Shown piece after piece: positions 50,209 to 58,685 of a stretch of 58,685 bases of DNA (position 1 is the stretch's first letter; each line of letters opens with the position of its first letter). A model generated the notes under the pieces. It ran no database searches, was not told where the DNA came from, and saw only the letters and a program-made list of their open reading frames with translations. The stretch is from DASQWC01 sp035640475 (GTDB lineage Bacteria; Actinomycetota; JAICYB01): positions 1 through 58,685 of the forward strand of contig DASQWC010000193.1 in assembly GCA_035640475.1 (NCBI GenBank). The letters are read 5' to 3'. A program made the translations under genes and the position numbers.

Positions 50209-51123
50209 GTGCGACTGATGCTCCGGGTGATCGCAAGTGCCTTCGTCGCGACCGCGCTGCTCGCCGGGTGCACGATCGAGACGAGCGATCTCGAGGTCAC
50301 CGAGGAGGAGTACCTCCAGCAGATCGAGCGGGCGGTCAAACCGCTGAAGGACACGACCGAAGCGTTCGACAGGATCTTCCAGAAGACGACCAGACGGGCG
50401 ACGTTCCTCGACGGCATCGAGAAGATCCCGTATCGAAGCCGCATCATCCGGGTCTTCCGCGAGATTCAGGAGGTGACACCACCGCCCCGGTTCTTCCGGG
50501 ACCAGCGCCGGCTGCTCCGAGCGCTCGTATCGATGGCTCCCGTCGCGCGGGCAGCCGAGGAGCTCGCCGGAGGTGAGGAGATCATCAAAGCGTCGGCCAG
50601 ATATGCGCATGCGTACGTGCTGTACGAGCGCGCGCTCGTTCTGCATTCGAGCCGCTTCTGCCTCGTCGCCGCCACTTCGGCAGCCGAGCGAGACTTGTGC
50701 GATCCCGTCGGCATCCTTCCGGGAGCCGGCTACGGTGACCGGCTACACGAGATCCTCGCGCGCGCATCGGCCGAGTTCACGCCCCGCGCCTTCTTCTTCC
50801 TCGCCAAGATCTTCGACAACGAAGAGGTTGCTCGCTACCTGCGGAGCGTTGGGCCGGCGCAGGTCGACGGTCTCGCAATGGCGCGCAATGAGATCTCGAA
50901 GCTCGTCCCGCCTGACGAGTTCGCAGCCGACCATCGCGTCCTCAGGGAGTACTTCATCAACGTCACACGCGTCTCGCACCAAATCGTGGACTCCGCGAAC
51001 AACAACCCGCGCCGCCTCTTCACGCTGTTCCCCGAGACGCAGCGACTCGTCGAACGGGCCGGCGGGCAGCTGAGTGAGTCGATCCGCCCCGCCGTCGCCG
51101 TGTGGTTCTTCCCGTCGAAGTAA
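50209..51123 (+). CDS. Putative lipoprotein of unknown function (304 aa)
   Basis: A signal sequence with lipobox ATALLAGC is followed by a long, largely helical chain (for example YLQQIERAVKPLKDTTEAFDR, RLLRALVSMAPVARAAEELAG). I recognise no family. It lies 4 bp after the cupredoxin gene and is likely the last gene of the oxidase operon, so it may be an accessory factor on the outer face of the membrane. GTG 50209 or ATG 50218 could start it. Confidence 0.7.
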   Translation: MRLMLRVIASAFVATALLAGCTIETSDLEVTEEEYLQQIERAVKPLKDTTEAFDRIFQKTTRRATFLDGIEKIPYRSRIIRVFREIQEVTPPPRFFRDQRRLLRALVSMAPVARAAEELAGGEEIIKASARYAHAYVLYERALVLHSSRFCLVAATSAAERDLCDPVGILPGAGYGDRLHEILARASAEFTPRAFFFLAKIFDNEEVARYLRSVGPAQVDGLAMARNEISKLVPPDEFAADHRVLREYFINVTRVSHQIVDSANNNPRRLFTLFPETQRLVERAGGQLSESIRPAVAVWFFPSK

Positions 51124-51139
51124 GAATCGCGGCCTGAGC

Positions 51140-51847
51140 TTGGCCGAACCGCTTGCCGAGCTGACGGACGGCATTCTCGAGGCGCTTCGCGGAAAGCCGC
51201 CGCACATTGTGGCAATCGGCGGCGCCGTTGCTGTGGGCAAGTCGACCGTGGCCGCCGACCTTGCACAGCGCATGGCATCTGCAGGCCGCCGTGTCGACAT
51301 CGTGGCAACCGACTCGTTCCTGTTCCCGAACGCGGTGCTGAGCGAGCGAGGCAGCACGCTTCGAAAGGGCTTCCCCGAGACGTACGACTTCGACTCGATG
51401 GTTCGATTCATTCTCGAGGTCCGTGAGGGGGCCGATTCCGTCGAGGTCCCGGTGTATTCGCATCGGATATACGACATCGTCGTGGACGACCGGACGGTTC
51501 TCGAACGACCCGATGTGGTCGTGCTGGAAGGTGTCGTGGCTCTCCAGCCCGACGTGGTCGAGCACGTCGACGTCCCGATCTACATCGACGCGGCCGAGGC
51601 CGACGTCCGGAGTTGGTTCATCGCGAGATTTCTTTCATTGACCCACAGCGCACGAAAGGATCCGTCGTCGTTCTACCGGATGTTCGTCGGCATGACGCCG
51701 GCGGACGTTCGAGCCGTCGCTGAAGGCACGTGGGACTCGATCAACGGCGTCAACCTGCACGAGCACATCGTAGAAACGCGATCGAAAGCGATGTTCGTGA
51801 TCGAGAAGGCAGGGGACCACTCGATCCGGGCAATCGTTCGCGCTTGA
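51140..51847 (+). CDS. Type I pantothenate kinase-like P-loop kinase (235 aa)
   Basis: The P-loop GGAVAVGKST, then VATDSFLFPNAVLSERGSTLRKGFPETYD, VYSHRIYDIV and VVVLEGVVALQPD follow the CoaA (PanK-I) pattern, the first step of coenzyme A synthesis. At 235 residues it is shorter than CoaA (about 310), lacking the N-terminal part, and could instead be a uridine-kinase-like enzyme. The TTG at 51140 is my choice; an in-frame start at 51074 would overlap the lipoprotein gene by 50 bp. Confidence 0.8.
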   Translation: MAEPLAELTDGILEALRGKPPHIVAIGGAVAVGKSTVAADLAQRMASAGRRVDIVATDSFLFPNAVLSERGSTLRKGFPETYDFDSMVRFILEVREGADSVEVPVYSHRIYDIVVDDRTVLERPDVVVLEGVVALQPDVVEHVDVPIYIDAAEADVRSWFIARFLSLTHSARKDPSSFYRMFVGMTPADVRAVAEGTWDSINGVNLHEHIVETRSKAMFVIEKAGDHSIRAIVRA

Positions 51848-51881
51848 CTTCAAGCGCGCTTCAAGTTGTGAAATCACACGG

Positions 51882-52508
51882 ATGGGCATTCGGTCGAGGG
51901 TCGTCAGAGCCGTCGTCGTGCAGTTCCGGCGACCGACCGGCGCACTCGGCCGTCTGGCCGGCTGGGAGATGGCCGTCCGGTCGTCGAACCGACGGCGCAA
52001 CCGCTGGGCCGTGTCCTTGCTGGATGTCCGGCCGACGGATCGCGTCCTCGAGATCGGGTTCGGGCCCGGAATTGCGATCCGGGAGATCGCCGAGCGGGCA
52101 ACCTCCGGCTTCGTCGCCGGTATCGACCACTCGCCGGTGATGGTCGCCCAGGCGCGCTCGCGGAACGCTGGGGCCGTGCGCGCGGGGAGAGTCGACCTGC
52201 GGCAAGGCTCGGTGGAATCGCTGCCCGACTTCGACACCAAGTTCGACAAGCTTCTCGCCGTGAACTCGATGGGATTCTGGCCCGATCCGCCGCTGCGTTT
52301 GAAGGAACTGCGATCGGTGCTCGTACCGGGCGGAGTGATCGCAATCGTCCGCCAGCCGCGAGCCGGAAATGCCGGGATGACTGCGCAGGAGAACGCCGAA
52401 GAGCTCATGGACGTTCTGCTGCCGGCCGGGTTCGTCCGGCTGCGCGCCGAGGTCCTCGAGCTGAAGCCCCCCGTCGTATGCGTGCTCGGGGCAAACCCGG
52501 GACCGTAA
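51882..52508 (+). CDS. SAM-dependent methyltransferase (208 aa)
   Basis: This is a class I methyltransferase fold: motif I VLEIGFGPGIAIREIAE, GIDHSPVMVAQARSR (the acidic end of the second strand), DFDTKFDKLLAVNSMGFW and LVPGGVIAIVRQP. It resembles small MTs often seen beside regulators. The substrate is unknown. It ends 9 bp before the DUF2461 gene. Confidence 0.9.
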   Translation: MGIRSRVVRAVVVQFRRPTGALGRLAGWEMAVRSSNRRRNRWAVSLLDVRPTDRVLEIGFGPGIAIREIAERATSGFVAGIDHSPVMVAQARSRNAGAVRAGRVDLRQGSVESLPDFDTKFDKLLAVNSMGFWPDPPLRLKELRSVLVPGGVIAIVRQPRAGNAGMTAQENAEELMDVLLPAGFVRLRAEVLELKPPVVCVLGANPGP

Positions 52509-52517
52509 TGTAGCGGG

Positions 52518-53159
52518 ATGGCGTTCAAGGGATGGCCCGAGGAGGCGATCGACTTCTACGAAGGCCTCGAGGCCGACAACTCGAAGACCTACTGGCACCA
52601 GAACAAGCCGATCTACGAAGAGATGGTGAGGGCGCCGATGCAAGCGCTTCTCGATGAGCTCCGGAAGGAGTTCGGCGAGGGCCGGATCTTTCGTCCGTAT
52701 CGGGACGTGCGCTTCAGCGCCGACAAATCGCCGTACAAGACGAACATCGCCGCAACGCTCGCGCGCGGCGGGTATATCTCCCTATCCCGGGACGGCCTGG
52801 GCGCCGGCAGCGGAATGTACATGATGGCCAACGATCAGCTCGACCGGTTCCGGCGCGCCCTTGACGACAACCGCACGGGCAAGCAGATCGAAGCCATCGT
52901 GGCGAAGTTGCGTTCGGCCGGCTGCGAGGTCTCGGCCCACGACGTCCTGAAGACCGCGCCGAAGGGCTACCCGAAGGACCATCCACGGATCGATTTGCTG
53001 CGGCAGAAAGGTCTGATCTCGTGGAGATCGTGGCCGGTCGGCGCGTGGCTCGGGACGGCGAAGGCCAAGGAGCGAGTCGTCGATTTCCTGCGAGCATCCA
53101 AACCGCTCAACACGTGGCTCGCGAAGCACGTGGGTGAGTCGTCGCTACCCGCTCGCTAG
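52518..53159 (+). CDS. DUF2461 family protein (213 aa)
   Basis: The opening FKGWPEEAIDFYEGLEADNSKTYWHQNK and the later FRPYRDVRFSADKSPYKTN, GMYMMANDQLDRFRRAL and TAPKGYPKDHPRIDLLRQKGL are diagnostic of the DUF2461 (TIGR02453) family, which has no known activity. The stop directly abuts the tRNA-Arg gene encoded on the other strand. Confidence 0.94.
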   Translation: MAFKGWPEEAIDFYEGLEADNSKTYWHQNKPIYEEMVRAPMQALLDELRKEFGEGRIFRPYRDVRFSADKSPYKTNIAATLARGGYISLSRDGLGAGSGMYMMANDQLDRFRRALDDNRTGKQIEAIVAKLRSAGCEVSAHDVLKTAPKGYPKDHPRIDLLRQKGLISWRSWPVGAWLGTAKAKERVVDFLRASKPLNTWLAKHVGESSLPAR

Positions 53160-53232
53160 CGCGCCCGGCAGGAATCGAACCTGCGACACCCGGCTCCGGA
53201 GGCCGGTGCTCTATCCGCTGAGCTACGGGCGC
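53160..53232 (-). tRNA. tRNA-Arg (anticodon CCG)
   Basis: The minus strand folds into a full cloverleaf: acceptor GCGCCCG/CGGGCGC, D arm GCTC...GAGC, an anticodon stem CCGGC/GCCGG holding loop CTCCGGA, and T arm GCAGG-TTCGATT-CCTGC with discriminator G. The anticodon CCG reads the Arg codon CGG. CCA is not encoded (the next bases are CTA). It lies about 420 bp from argS, which encodes its own synthetase. Confidence 0.95.
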
Positions 53233-53270
53233 AGCGTTCGTGCTTCTTCGAAAAGATACCCTTGTGACCG

Positions 53271-53654
53271 GTGCCCCGCGTTCTCGTCGTGGACGACGAT
53301 CCGCAAGTGCTCAAGCTCCTTCGGCTCAACTTCGAGCTGGAGGGATACGACGTCGTCTCCGCAACTGACGGGCCCGGTGCGCTCGACGCCGTCGAGCGTG
53401 ACGATCCCGATGTGCTCGTTTGCGACGTGATGATGCCCGGTATCGACGGGCTCGAAGTTGTGCGCCGGGTGCGGTCGCAGCGCCCGAGGTCGACGCTGCC
53501 GATCGTGCTGCTGAGTGCCAAGGCTCTGCGCGGCGACGCGGAGGCCGGACTCGCGGCCGGGGCCGACGAGTACGTCACGAAGCCATTCGATCCATCCGAG
53601 CTCGTCGAGGTCGTCGCGGGTCTGCTGGCGAAACGGTCGAAGACCCGCAAGTGA
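53271..53654 (+). CDS. Response regulator receiver protein (127 aa)
   Basis: This is a stand-alone CheY-like receiver. The acidic pair in VVDDDPQ, the phospho-accepting Asp in VLVCDVMMPGIDGLEVV, the Thr/Ser in VLLSAKA and the Lys in YVTKPFDP are all present, so it should be phosphorylated. There is no output domain. The GTG start lies 38 bp from the divergent tRNA. The stop overlaps the argS start (GTGA) by 4 bp, so a signalling protein is coupled to a tRNA synthetase. Confidence 0.92.
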   Translation: MPRVLVVDDDPQVLKLLRLNFELEGYDVVSATDGPGALDAVERDDPDVLVCDVMMPGIDGLEVVRRVRSQRPRSTLPIVLLSAKALRGDAEAGLAAGADEYVTKPFDPSELVEVVAGLLAKRSKTRK

Positions 53655-55330
53655 TCGAAAAGGACCTTCGTACGCTCGTCCGTGAGGCGATCGCCGGCGC
53701 GCATGCCGCGGGCGAGCTCCGTTCGGGTGATTCGCCGATCTTCGATGTGACGCAGCCTCAGCGGCGGGAGCACGGCGACTGGTCGACGAATGTGGCCTTC
53801 GTGCTGACGAAGCAGGAGCGCAAGCCTCCGGAGGTCATCGCGAAGACCCTCATCGATCACCTCCCACAGCGCGAGTGGGTCCGTGAGGTGCAGATCGCCG
53901 GGAAAGGATTCATCAACTTCCATCTGTCGAATGTGTGGCTGCACGAAACGTGCTCGCGGGTGCTGGAGGCCGCCGAACGCTTCGGATCAACCGACGAAGG
54001 CGCGGGACGTTCCGTCAACATCGAGTTCGTCTCGATCAATCCGACCGGCCCCCTGCACATCGGCTCGGCCCGGAATGCCGCGCTCGGCGACGCGATCGCA
54101 AGGTTGCTCGAGTCCCACGGATACGCGGTCACGCGTGAGTACTACTTCAACGACGCCGGCAGCCAGATGTCGAACTTCGGAGCGTCGGTCGCCGTCCGCT
54201 ATCTCGAGCTGCTCGGACGGACGGCGAAGATGCCGGACGACGGCTACGTCGGCGGCTACGTGCGCGACATCGCACAGCGCATTCTCGAGGAGGACGGCGA
54301 AGGCTACGCGCAGCTGCCGTTCGAGGAGCTCGGCGAGAAGATGCGCGAGCTTGCCTATCCGATCGTCATCGACGGCATCGAACGCTCCCTGGAGCGCTTC
54401 CGCGTCCACATGGACGTTTGGTTCAAAGAGCGCGAGCTCTACGAGCTGGGCAAGGTCGATGATGTTCTCCGCAAGCTCGAGGACCTGGGCTACGTCTACG
54501 AGCAAGAAGGCGCGAAGTGGCTCCGGACGACCGACTTCGGCGACTCACGCGACCGGCCGGTCGTCCGGTCGTTCGGGGCAAAAGAACCGACCTACCTCTT
54601 GCCCGATCTCGCGTATCACCTCGACAAGGCGAGCCGGGGGTTCGAGACGATGATCGTCGTCCTCGGCGCCGATCACCACGGACACGCGCCGAGCCTCAAG
54701 GCCGGCATGCAAGCGCTCGGTGTCGACCCGGACCGTATCGAATCGATCATCTACCAGTGGGTGCACATGGTGCGCGGCGACGAAGAGCTGTCGATGAGCA
54801 AGCGCGCCGGAAGCTTTGTAACGCTCGACGAGCTGATGGATGAGGTCGGCATCGACGCTGCTCGGTACACGCTGCTGAGCGCATCGGCTGAGAACACGCT
54901 TCGTTTCGACATCGAAGAGGTGAAGCAGCAGTCGCTCGAGAACCCCGTGTACTACGTGCAGTACGGTCACGCTCGGATTGCGTCGATCCTGCGGCACGCA
55001 GCCGAGCAGGGCGTCGTCGAAGCGGGCGAAGTCGTATGGGACGAGCTCCGCCACGAGGCGGAGGTGGAGCTGATGCGCGCGATCGCCGGCTTCGAAGAAA
55101 CGGCGCTTGTGGCCGCTCATCAGCGCGCGCCGTACCGGCTCACGAAGTATGCGGAGGAGCTCGCTCGACACTTCCACCGGTTCTATACGGAGTGCCGTGT
55201 CGTCACTGATGATGAGACACTGACTCGAGCGCGCCTCGCGTTGTCGCGAGCAACCATGCAGGTCCTGGCGAACGCATTACGCCTGCTGGGTGTTGATGCG
55301 CCGGAACGAATGGAACGGGTCGAGGAATGA
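53651..55330 (+). CDS. argS: Arginine-tRNA ligase (559 aa)
   Basis: This class I synthetase has the HIGH-type motif (PTGPLHIGSARNAALGD) at about 130-145, the MSKRAG stretch as the KMSKS-like loop, an N-terminal tRNA-binding Add-1 domain and a DALR anticodon-binding domain at the end (ARLALSRATMQVLANALRLLG). The length matches bacterial ArgS (550-590). The GTG at 53651 gives a proper N-terminus. It overlaps lysA by 4 bp. argS-lysA-hom is a recurrent actinobacterial order. Confidence 0.97.
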   Translation: MIEKDLRTLVREAIAGAHAAGELRSGDSPIFDVTQPQRREHGDWSTNVAFVLTKQERKPPEVIAKTLIDHLPQREWVREVQIAGKGFINFHLSNVWLHETCSRVLEAAERFGSTDEGAGRSVNIEFVSINPTGPLHIGSARNAALGDAIARLLESHGYAVTREYYFNDAGSQMSNFGASVAVRYLELLGRTAKMPDDGYVGGYVRDIAQRILEEDGEGYAQLPFEELGEKMRELAYPIVIDGIERSLERFRVHMDVWFKERELYELGKVDDVLRKLEDLGYVYEQEGAKWLRTTDFGDSRDRPVVRSFGAKEPTYLLPDLAYHLDKASRGFETMIVVLGADHHGHAPSLKAGMQALGVDPDRIESIIYQWVHMVRGDEELSMSKRAGSFVTLDELMDEVGIDAARYTLLSASAENTLRFDIEEVKQQSLENPVYYVQYGHARIASILRHAAEQGVVEAGEVVWDELRHEAEVELMRAIAGFEETALVAAHQRAPYRLTKYAEELARHFHRFYTECRVVTDDETLTRARLALSRATMQVLANALRLLGVDAPERMERVEE

Positions 55331-56625
55331 GCTGGGAAGACTTTCAAAAGGTCTTGCCGCAAACCGCCTCGATCGGCCGGGGCGGCGTCCTGGAGATCGG
55401 CGGCTGCAACACGGCCGAGCTCGCCAAGGAGTTCGGTACGCCGCTGTTCGTCATGGACCTGGCCGAGCTTCGGGACCGAATCGGCCGCTACAAAGACGCG
55501 TTCGGCCCCCAGAACGTCTACTACGCAACAAAGGCGTTCCTGACGAAGTCGTTCGCGCCGATCGCCGCCGAGGAAGGGATCTGCCTCGACTGCGTCGCCG
55601 GGGGCGAGGTGTACACGGCGCTGGCCGGCGGATTCCCCGCCTCGCGTATCGGCGTCCACGGCAACAACAAGTCGCGCTCCGAGATCGTCGAAGCGCTGGA
55701 GGCGGGGGTCGGCCGGATCGTCGTCGACTCCTTTCCGGAGCTCGAGCTGCTCCGGGAGGTGACGGCCGAGATCGGCACGGTAGCTCGAGTGCTGCTCAGG
55801 ATCACGCCCGGCGTCGATGTCCACACACACAGCTATCTATCGACGGGCGTCGAGGACTCGAAGTTCGGGTTCACCATCGGCGATGTCGCGATGAGAGCGG
55901 TCGAGGCAGCCGCCCGCATCGAGAGCGTCGAACTAGCCGGGCTCCACTCACACATCGGCTCCCAGAGCTTCGAGCTGGAGCCGTTCGCCGAGGCGGCTCG
56001 GAAGATGGTCGGCTTCCTCGCCGAGGCCCGCCGGACCACAGCTCTGGAGCTGCCCGAGCTCGACCTCGGCGGCGGCCTTGGGATCGCCTACCTTCCGTCG
56101 GATGAGCCTTCGTCGATCGAGGATCTTGCGAAGGTGCTCCACGATGCCGTGGGCGCGGAGGCCGAGCGTCTCGGCACGCCGATCCCGACGGTGAAGGTCG
56201 AACCGGGGCGCTCGATTGCCGGACCGTCGATGGTTACTCTCTACACCGCCGGGACGATCAAAGACGTCGCCGGAAAGCGCTACGTGGCCGTCGACGGCGG
56301 CATGTCGGACAACATTCGCGTGCCCCTGTACCAGGCGAAGTACACCTATCTGTCGGCGAGCCGTCCCGAAGCGATTCACGACCGGCCGGCGACTATCGCC
56401 GGGAAGCTCTGTGAGACGGGCGACCTGATCGGCTTCGACATCGCGTTACCGGAGGTTGAAGCCGGCGAGCTTCTGGCGTGTGCGGCGACGGGGGCCTACG
56501 GGTATTCGATGGCCTCGAACTACAACAAGCAGCCGCGGCCGGCCGTGATTGCCGCATTTGGGGGCGAGACGCGTCTGCTTGCGCGTCGTGAGTCCTACGA
56601 GGATCTGGTCAGGCTCGAGGGCTGA
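55327..56625 (+). CDS. lysA: Diaminopimelate decarboxylase (432 aa)
   Basis: This PLP enzyme of the last lysine step has the PLP Lys in VYYATKAFLTK, HGNNKS, GLHSHIGSQ, the Gly-rich phosphate loop LDLGGGLGIAY, EPGRSI and the C-terminal catalytic Cys in KLCETGDLIGFD. The length and order are as in other LysA. Its ATG overlaps the argS stop (ATGA), and its own stop overlaps the protease ATG by 1 bp. Confidence 0.97.
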   Translation: MSWEDFQKVLPQTASIGRGGVLEIGGCNTAELAKEFGTPLFVMDLAELRDRIGRYKDAFGPQNVYYATKAFLTKSFAPIAAEEGICLDCVAGGEVYTALAGGFPASRIGVHGNNKSRSEIVEALEAGVGRIVVDSFPELELLREVTAEIGTVARVLLRITPGVDVHTHSYLSTGVEDSKFGFTIGDVAMRAVEAAARIESVELAGLHSHIGSQSFELEPFAEAARKMVGFLAEARRTTALELPELDLGGGLGIAYLPSDEPSSIEDLAKVLHDAVGAEAERLGTPIPTVKVEPGRSIAGPSMVTLYTAGTIKDVAGKRYVAVDGGMSDNIRVPLYQAKYTYLSASRPEAIHDRPATIAGKLCETGDLIGFDIALPEVEAGELLACAATGAYGYSMASNYNKQPRPAVIAAFGGETRLLARRESYEDLVRLEG

Positions 56626-58097
56626 TGCGGGGGAAGCGGGCGGCGGCGGCGCTGGTCTTGGCGCTCGTCACCGCAACACTCAGCGGACAGAAGGCGGAGG
56701 CAAAGCTCACTCCGCGCGTCGTCATCGCGCACATCGACAGCGGCATCAATCCGTATCACGAGGTCTTCCGCGACCGGTCACCACTCGCGTACGTGCACCC
56801 ATCGAAGTACATCCCCGGTTACCCGCGTGATGCCCAGGCGTTGCGGCTGTCGCTCAACGCGCCGACGTGGCAAGCAGCATTCCGGAAAGACCGCAAGATC
56901 TGGGACCGGCTCCTCGCGCAATGGGAGAAGGGCGAGCTCGGGGGCCGGGTCTTCTGGATCCCGGGAACGAAGATCATCGCGGCCACGCGCATGAGTGAGG
57001 GGGGTGTCTCGTGCCCGGCGTCAGAAGACGTGAACCCGCCGACGGTCGTGGCCGTCGGTATCGCGTGTACGGACTATCCAATACTCGACGAGCAAGGTCA
57101 CGGCACGATGACGGCCTCCAGGATGGGCGGCATCGGAACGTCGCTGTGCCCGGAGTGCCGCATTGTGTCGATCGAGGGTTTGGGCTCCGAGAGCACGAAG
57201 TGGGCGGCCGATCAAGGATGGATCGACGTCCAGACCAACTCTTGGGGGAGCGTGGCGCCGCACCCCGCATTCTGGGTTGCGGACGAGGCCGTCGGCGGGA
57301 CGTTCGTCAAGGACATCGAGGAGTCGGCCCGCAAGCACCTTGTCTACTTCGCGTCGGGTAACGGCGCCGGGTTCTTCCTGGGATGGACGCCGTGGCCGTC
57401 GGAGACTGCACCGACCCTCGTCGAGGGAACGCTCTGGGTGGGCGCACACGACAACGGACACGTTGCCCATTGGAGCGGCACGCCCGCACACGTCGTCGCG
57501 GACGGCTTCCGCGGCCTCACGGCCGGCAAGCATTCGATGAAGGGACTCGAGACGAACGGCTACGTCTGTTGCTCGTCGGCTTCCTCGCCGTACGCAGCGT
57601 CGGAGGGCGCCGCGATCCTGCTCGAGGCGCGGCGTCTGCTCGGCGACGGGCGCGTCGGCTTCAGATCGGGGATCGCGGCTCGCGGCCGCCGACCCGCCGG
57701 TGTTCGCAGCGGTCCGCTCGTCGACGGAAAGCTGACGCTCGAAGAGCTCAAGACGCTCGTGAAGCACACCGCGCAGGCTCGTCCGCAGGAGGGCAAGCAC
57801 GACGGTGCTGCGCACTGGGCGTCGGGTCCGTCGGCTCCGGCGGTCCTTCCGTACGGACCGGGCGACAACGCGTTCTGCGAAGGCTGCTGGACACTGCCCG
57901 TCGCGTGGACGGACGTGCCGGAGGAGTTCCCGGCCCACCTCTTTATCGGATACGGCGGAGCCAACGAGTTCAGTCTCGATCTCGCCAGGCGAGTGTTGCG
58001 TGGCAAGGCCAGCGCTCCCGACCGCTCAGACGTCGATGCGTTCTTCGAGGACGAAGCGGCTCTGCGTGAGCTGATCCAACATCCGGTCCGCCCGTAA
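56625..58097 (+). CDS. Secreted subtilisin-like serine protease (S8 family, 490 aa)
   Basis: After a signal peptide (about 1-26, ALVLALVTATLSG) an S8 fold is visible: catalytic Asp in VVIAHIDSGINPYH, His in DEQGHGTMTAS, the oxyanion Asn in FASGNGAG and a Ser in CSSASSPYAAS. A long insert (about 45-150) lies between the Asp and His regions and contains FWIPGTKII. The Cys residues SLCPEC, VCCSS and FCEGCW suggest disulfides. It probably acts outside the cell. It sits between lysA and hom, where it has no obvious pathway link. Confidence 0.85.
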   Translation: MRGKRAAAALVLALVTATLSGQKAEAKLTPRVVIAHIDSGINPYHEVFRDRSPLAYVHPSKYIPGYPRDAQALRLSLNAPTWQAAFRKDRKIWDRLLAQWEKGELGGRVFWIPGTKIIAATRMSEGGVSCPASEDVNPPTVVAVGIACTDYPILDEQGHGTMTASRMGGIGTSLCPECRIVSIEGLGSESTKWAADQGWIDVQTNSWGSVAPHPAFWVADEAVGGTFVKDIEESARKHLVYFASGNGAGFFLGWTPWPSETAPTLVEGTLWVGAHDNGHVAHWSGTPAHVVADGFRGLTAGKHSMKGLETNGYVCCSSASSPYAASEGAAILLEARRLLGDGRVGFRSGIAARGRRPAGVRSGPLVDGKLTLEELKTLVKHTAQARPQEGKHDGAAHWASGPSAPAVLPYGPGDNAFCEGCWTLPVAWTDVPEEFPAHLFIGYGGANEFSLDLARRVLRGKASAPDRSDVDAFFEDEAALRELIQHPVRP

Positions 58098-58121
58098 AGC
58101 GGACCCGTATCCTGGACCGAA

Positions 58122-58685
58122 ATGGGTAGGAAGTCCGTTGGTCTCGGCTTTCTCGGCTGCGGCATCGTCGGCTCCGGTGCCGCGCGCCAGATCGTGGGAC
58201 GGGCCGAAGCCGTTGCCCGAGCCGTCGGCGTCCCCCTGGAGATCAGGCGTGTGGCCGTCCGGAATCTCGCCAAGAAGCGCGACGTCGATCTCGACCACTC
58301 GATCTTCTCCCACGAACCTGCTGAAGTTGTTGCCGATCCGAGCGTCGACGTCGTCGTGGAGATGATGGGCGGTATCGAGCCGGCTCGCAGCTGCATTCAG
58401 CAGGCCATCGAGCTCGGTAAGCCGGTCGTCACCGCCAACAAGGAGCTGCTGTCGACGCTCGGGCACGAGATCTTCCAAGCGGCCGACGCAAAAAGCGTCG
58501 ACCTCTTCTTCGAGGCGGCCGTCGCGGGTGGCATCCCGCTCCTTCGTCCGTTGAAGGAATCACTCGCGGGCGAAGGGGTCCGGCGAGTCATCGGCATCGT
58601 GAACGGGACGACGAATTACATCCTTACCCGCATGACGGAGGCCGGGCTCTCGTTCGCCGATGCCCTGGCCGAGGCCGAGCGGCTC
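58122..58685 (+). CDS. hom: Homoserine dehydrogenase, N-terminal part (188 codons in window)
   Basis: ATG 58122 starts MGRKSVGLGFLGCGIVGSGAA, the Rossmann nucleotide motif. Then come VVVEMMGGIEPARSCIQQAIELGKPVVTANKELL and VNGTTNYILTRMTEAG, the active-site region of homoserine dehydrogenase in threonine and methionine synthesis. The frame stays open to the right edge, so the C-terminal substrate and ACT regions are not seen. It follows the protease by 24 bp. Confidence 0.95.
   Translation, partial: MGRKSVGLGFLGCGIVGSGAARQIVGRAEAVARAVGVPLEIRRVAVRNLAKKRDVDLDHSIFSHEPAEVVADPSVDVVVEMMGGIEPARSCIQQAIELGKPVVTANKELLSTLGHEIFQAADAKSVDLFFEAAVAGGIPLLRPLKESLAGEGVRRVIGIVNGTTNYILTRMTEAGLSFADALAEAERL

Overview
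The window is high-GC, densely packed DNA with many 1-4 bp start/stop overlaps. The gene set points to an actinobacterium (Actinomycetota): a WhiB-like iron-sulfur regulator, an F420-type luciferase-like oxidoreductase, a PdtaS-type histidine kinase, Ku/LigD end-joining genes, a caa3 oxidase with a CtaF-type subunit IV, and RNHCP and PRC-barrel proteins. It resembles neither Streptomyces nor Mycobacterium in gene order, and the class cannot be fixed from sequence alone. Both ends cut genes: a secreted protein at the left and homoserine dehydrogenase at the right.

Left part (1-9087), the most unusual region. A PadR regulator and ABC ATPase face a MacB/FtsX-like permease across a shared palindromic operator. 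Next come two tiny, nearly identical basic peptides (56 and 54 residues) with a Lys-Gly-Gly motif after a charged leader. Opposite them lie a PpiC/SurA-like protein and a transporter that joins two cyclic-nucleotide-binding domains, a C39 double-glycine peptidase and an ABC exporter. Each peptide gene carries a CRP-like box (TGTGA-N6-YCACR) and a -10-like TAGNCT at the same distance from its start codon. I read this as a candidate, possibly undescribed, cyclic-nucleotide-linked peptide export system.

9084-18630: a LigD-like ligase without a polymerase domain; a DUF1353 protein; a lipoprotein/Nramp-like transporter/two PRC-barrel operon; STAS and YihY membrane proteins; then a DNA-protection cluster consisting of a ferritin-like DUF892 domain with a histone-H1-like tail, topoisomerase IB, a small basic KGG protein and Ku. 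A second Ku lies at 40158.

18627-36721: mixed accessory genes. These are an F420-type oxidoreductase, secreted CHAP, RTX-like and esterase proteins, a PhyH dioxygenase, a YcaQ glycosylase/phosphotransferase/phosphatase operon, an epimerase and TetR-AarF kinase unit around a palindromic operator, a rhomboid protease fused to a beta-propeller, a 334-bp non-coding stretch rich in hairpins before an RNHCP gene, an SDR, a PdtaS-like kinase, a receiver lacking its phosphorylation Asp, and a zinc-ribbon protein.

36894-58685: mostly housekeeping. FtsH, WhiB, a diacylglycerol-kinase-like protein, Ku, a STAS protein coupled to aconitase (which appears to start at AUC), DUF72, the ctaCDEF oxidase operon with CtaG, a cupredoxin and a lipoprotein, a pantothenate-kinase-like protein, a methyltransferase, DUF2461, tRNA-Arg(CCG), a response regulator, argS, lysA, a subtilisin-like protease and hom.
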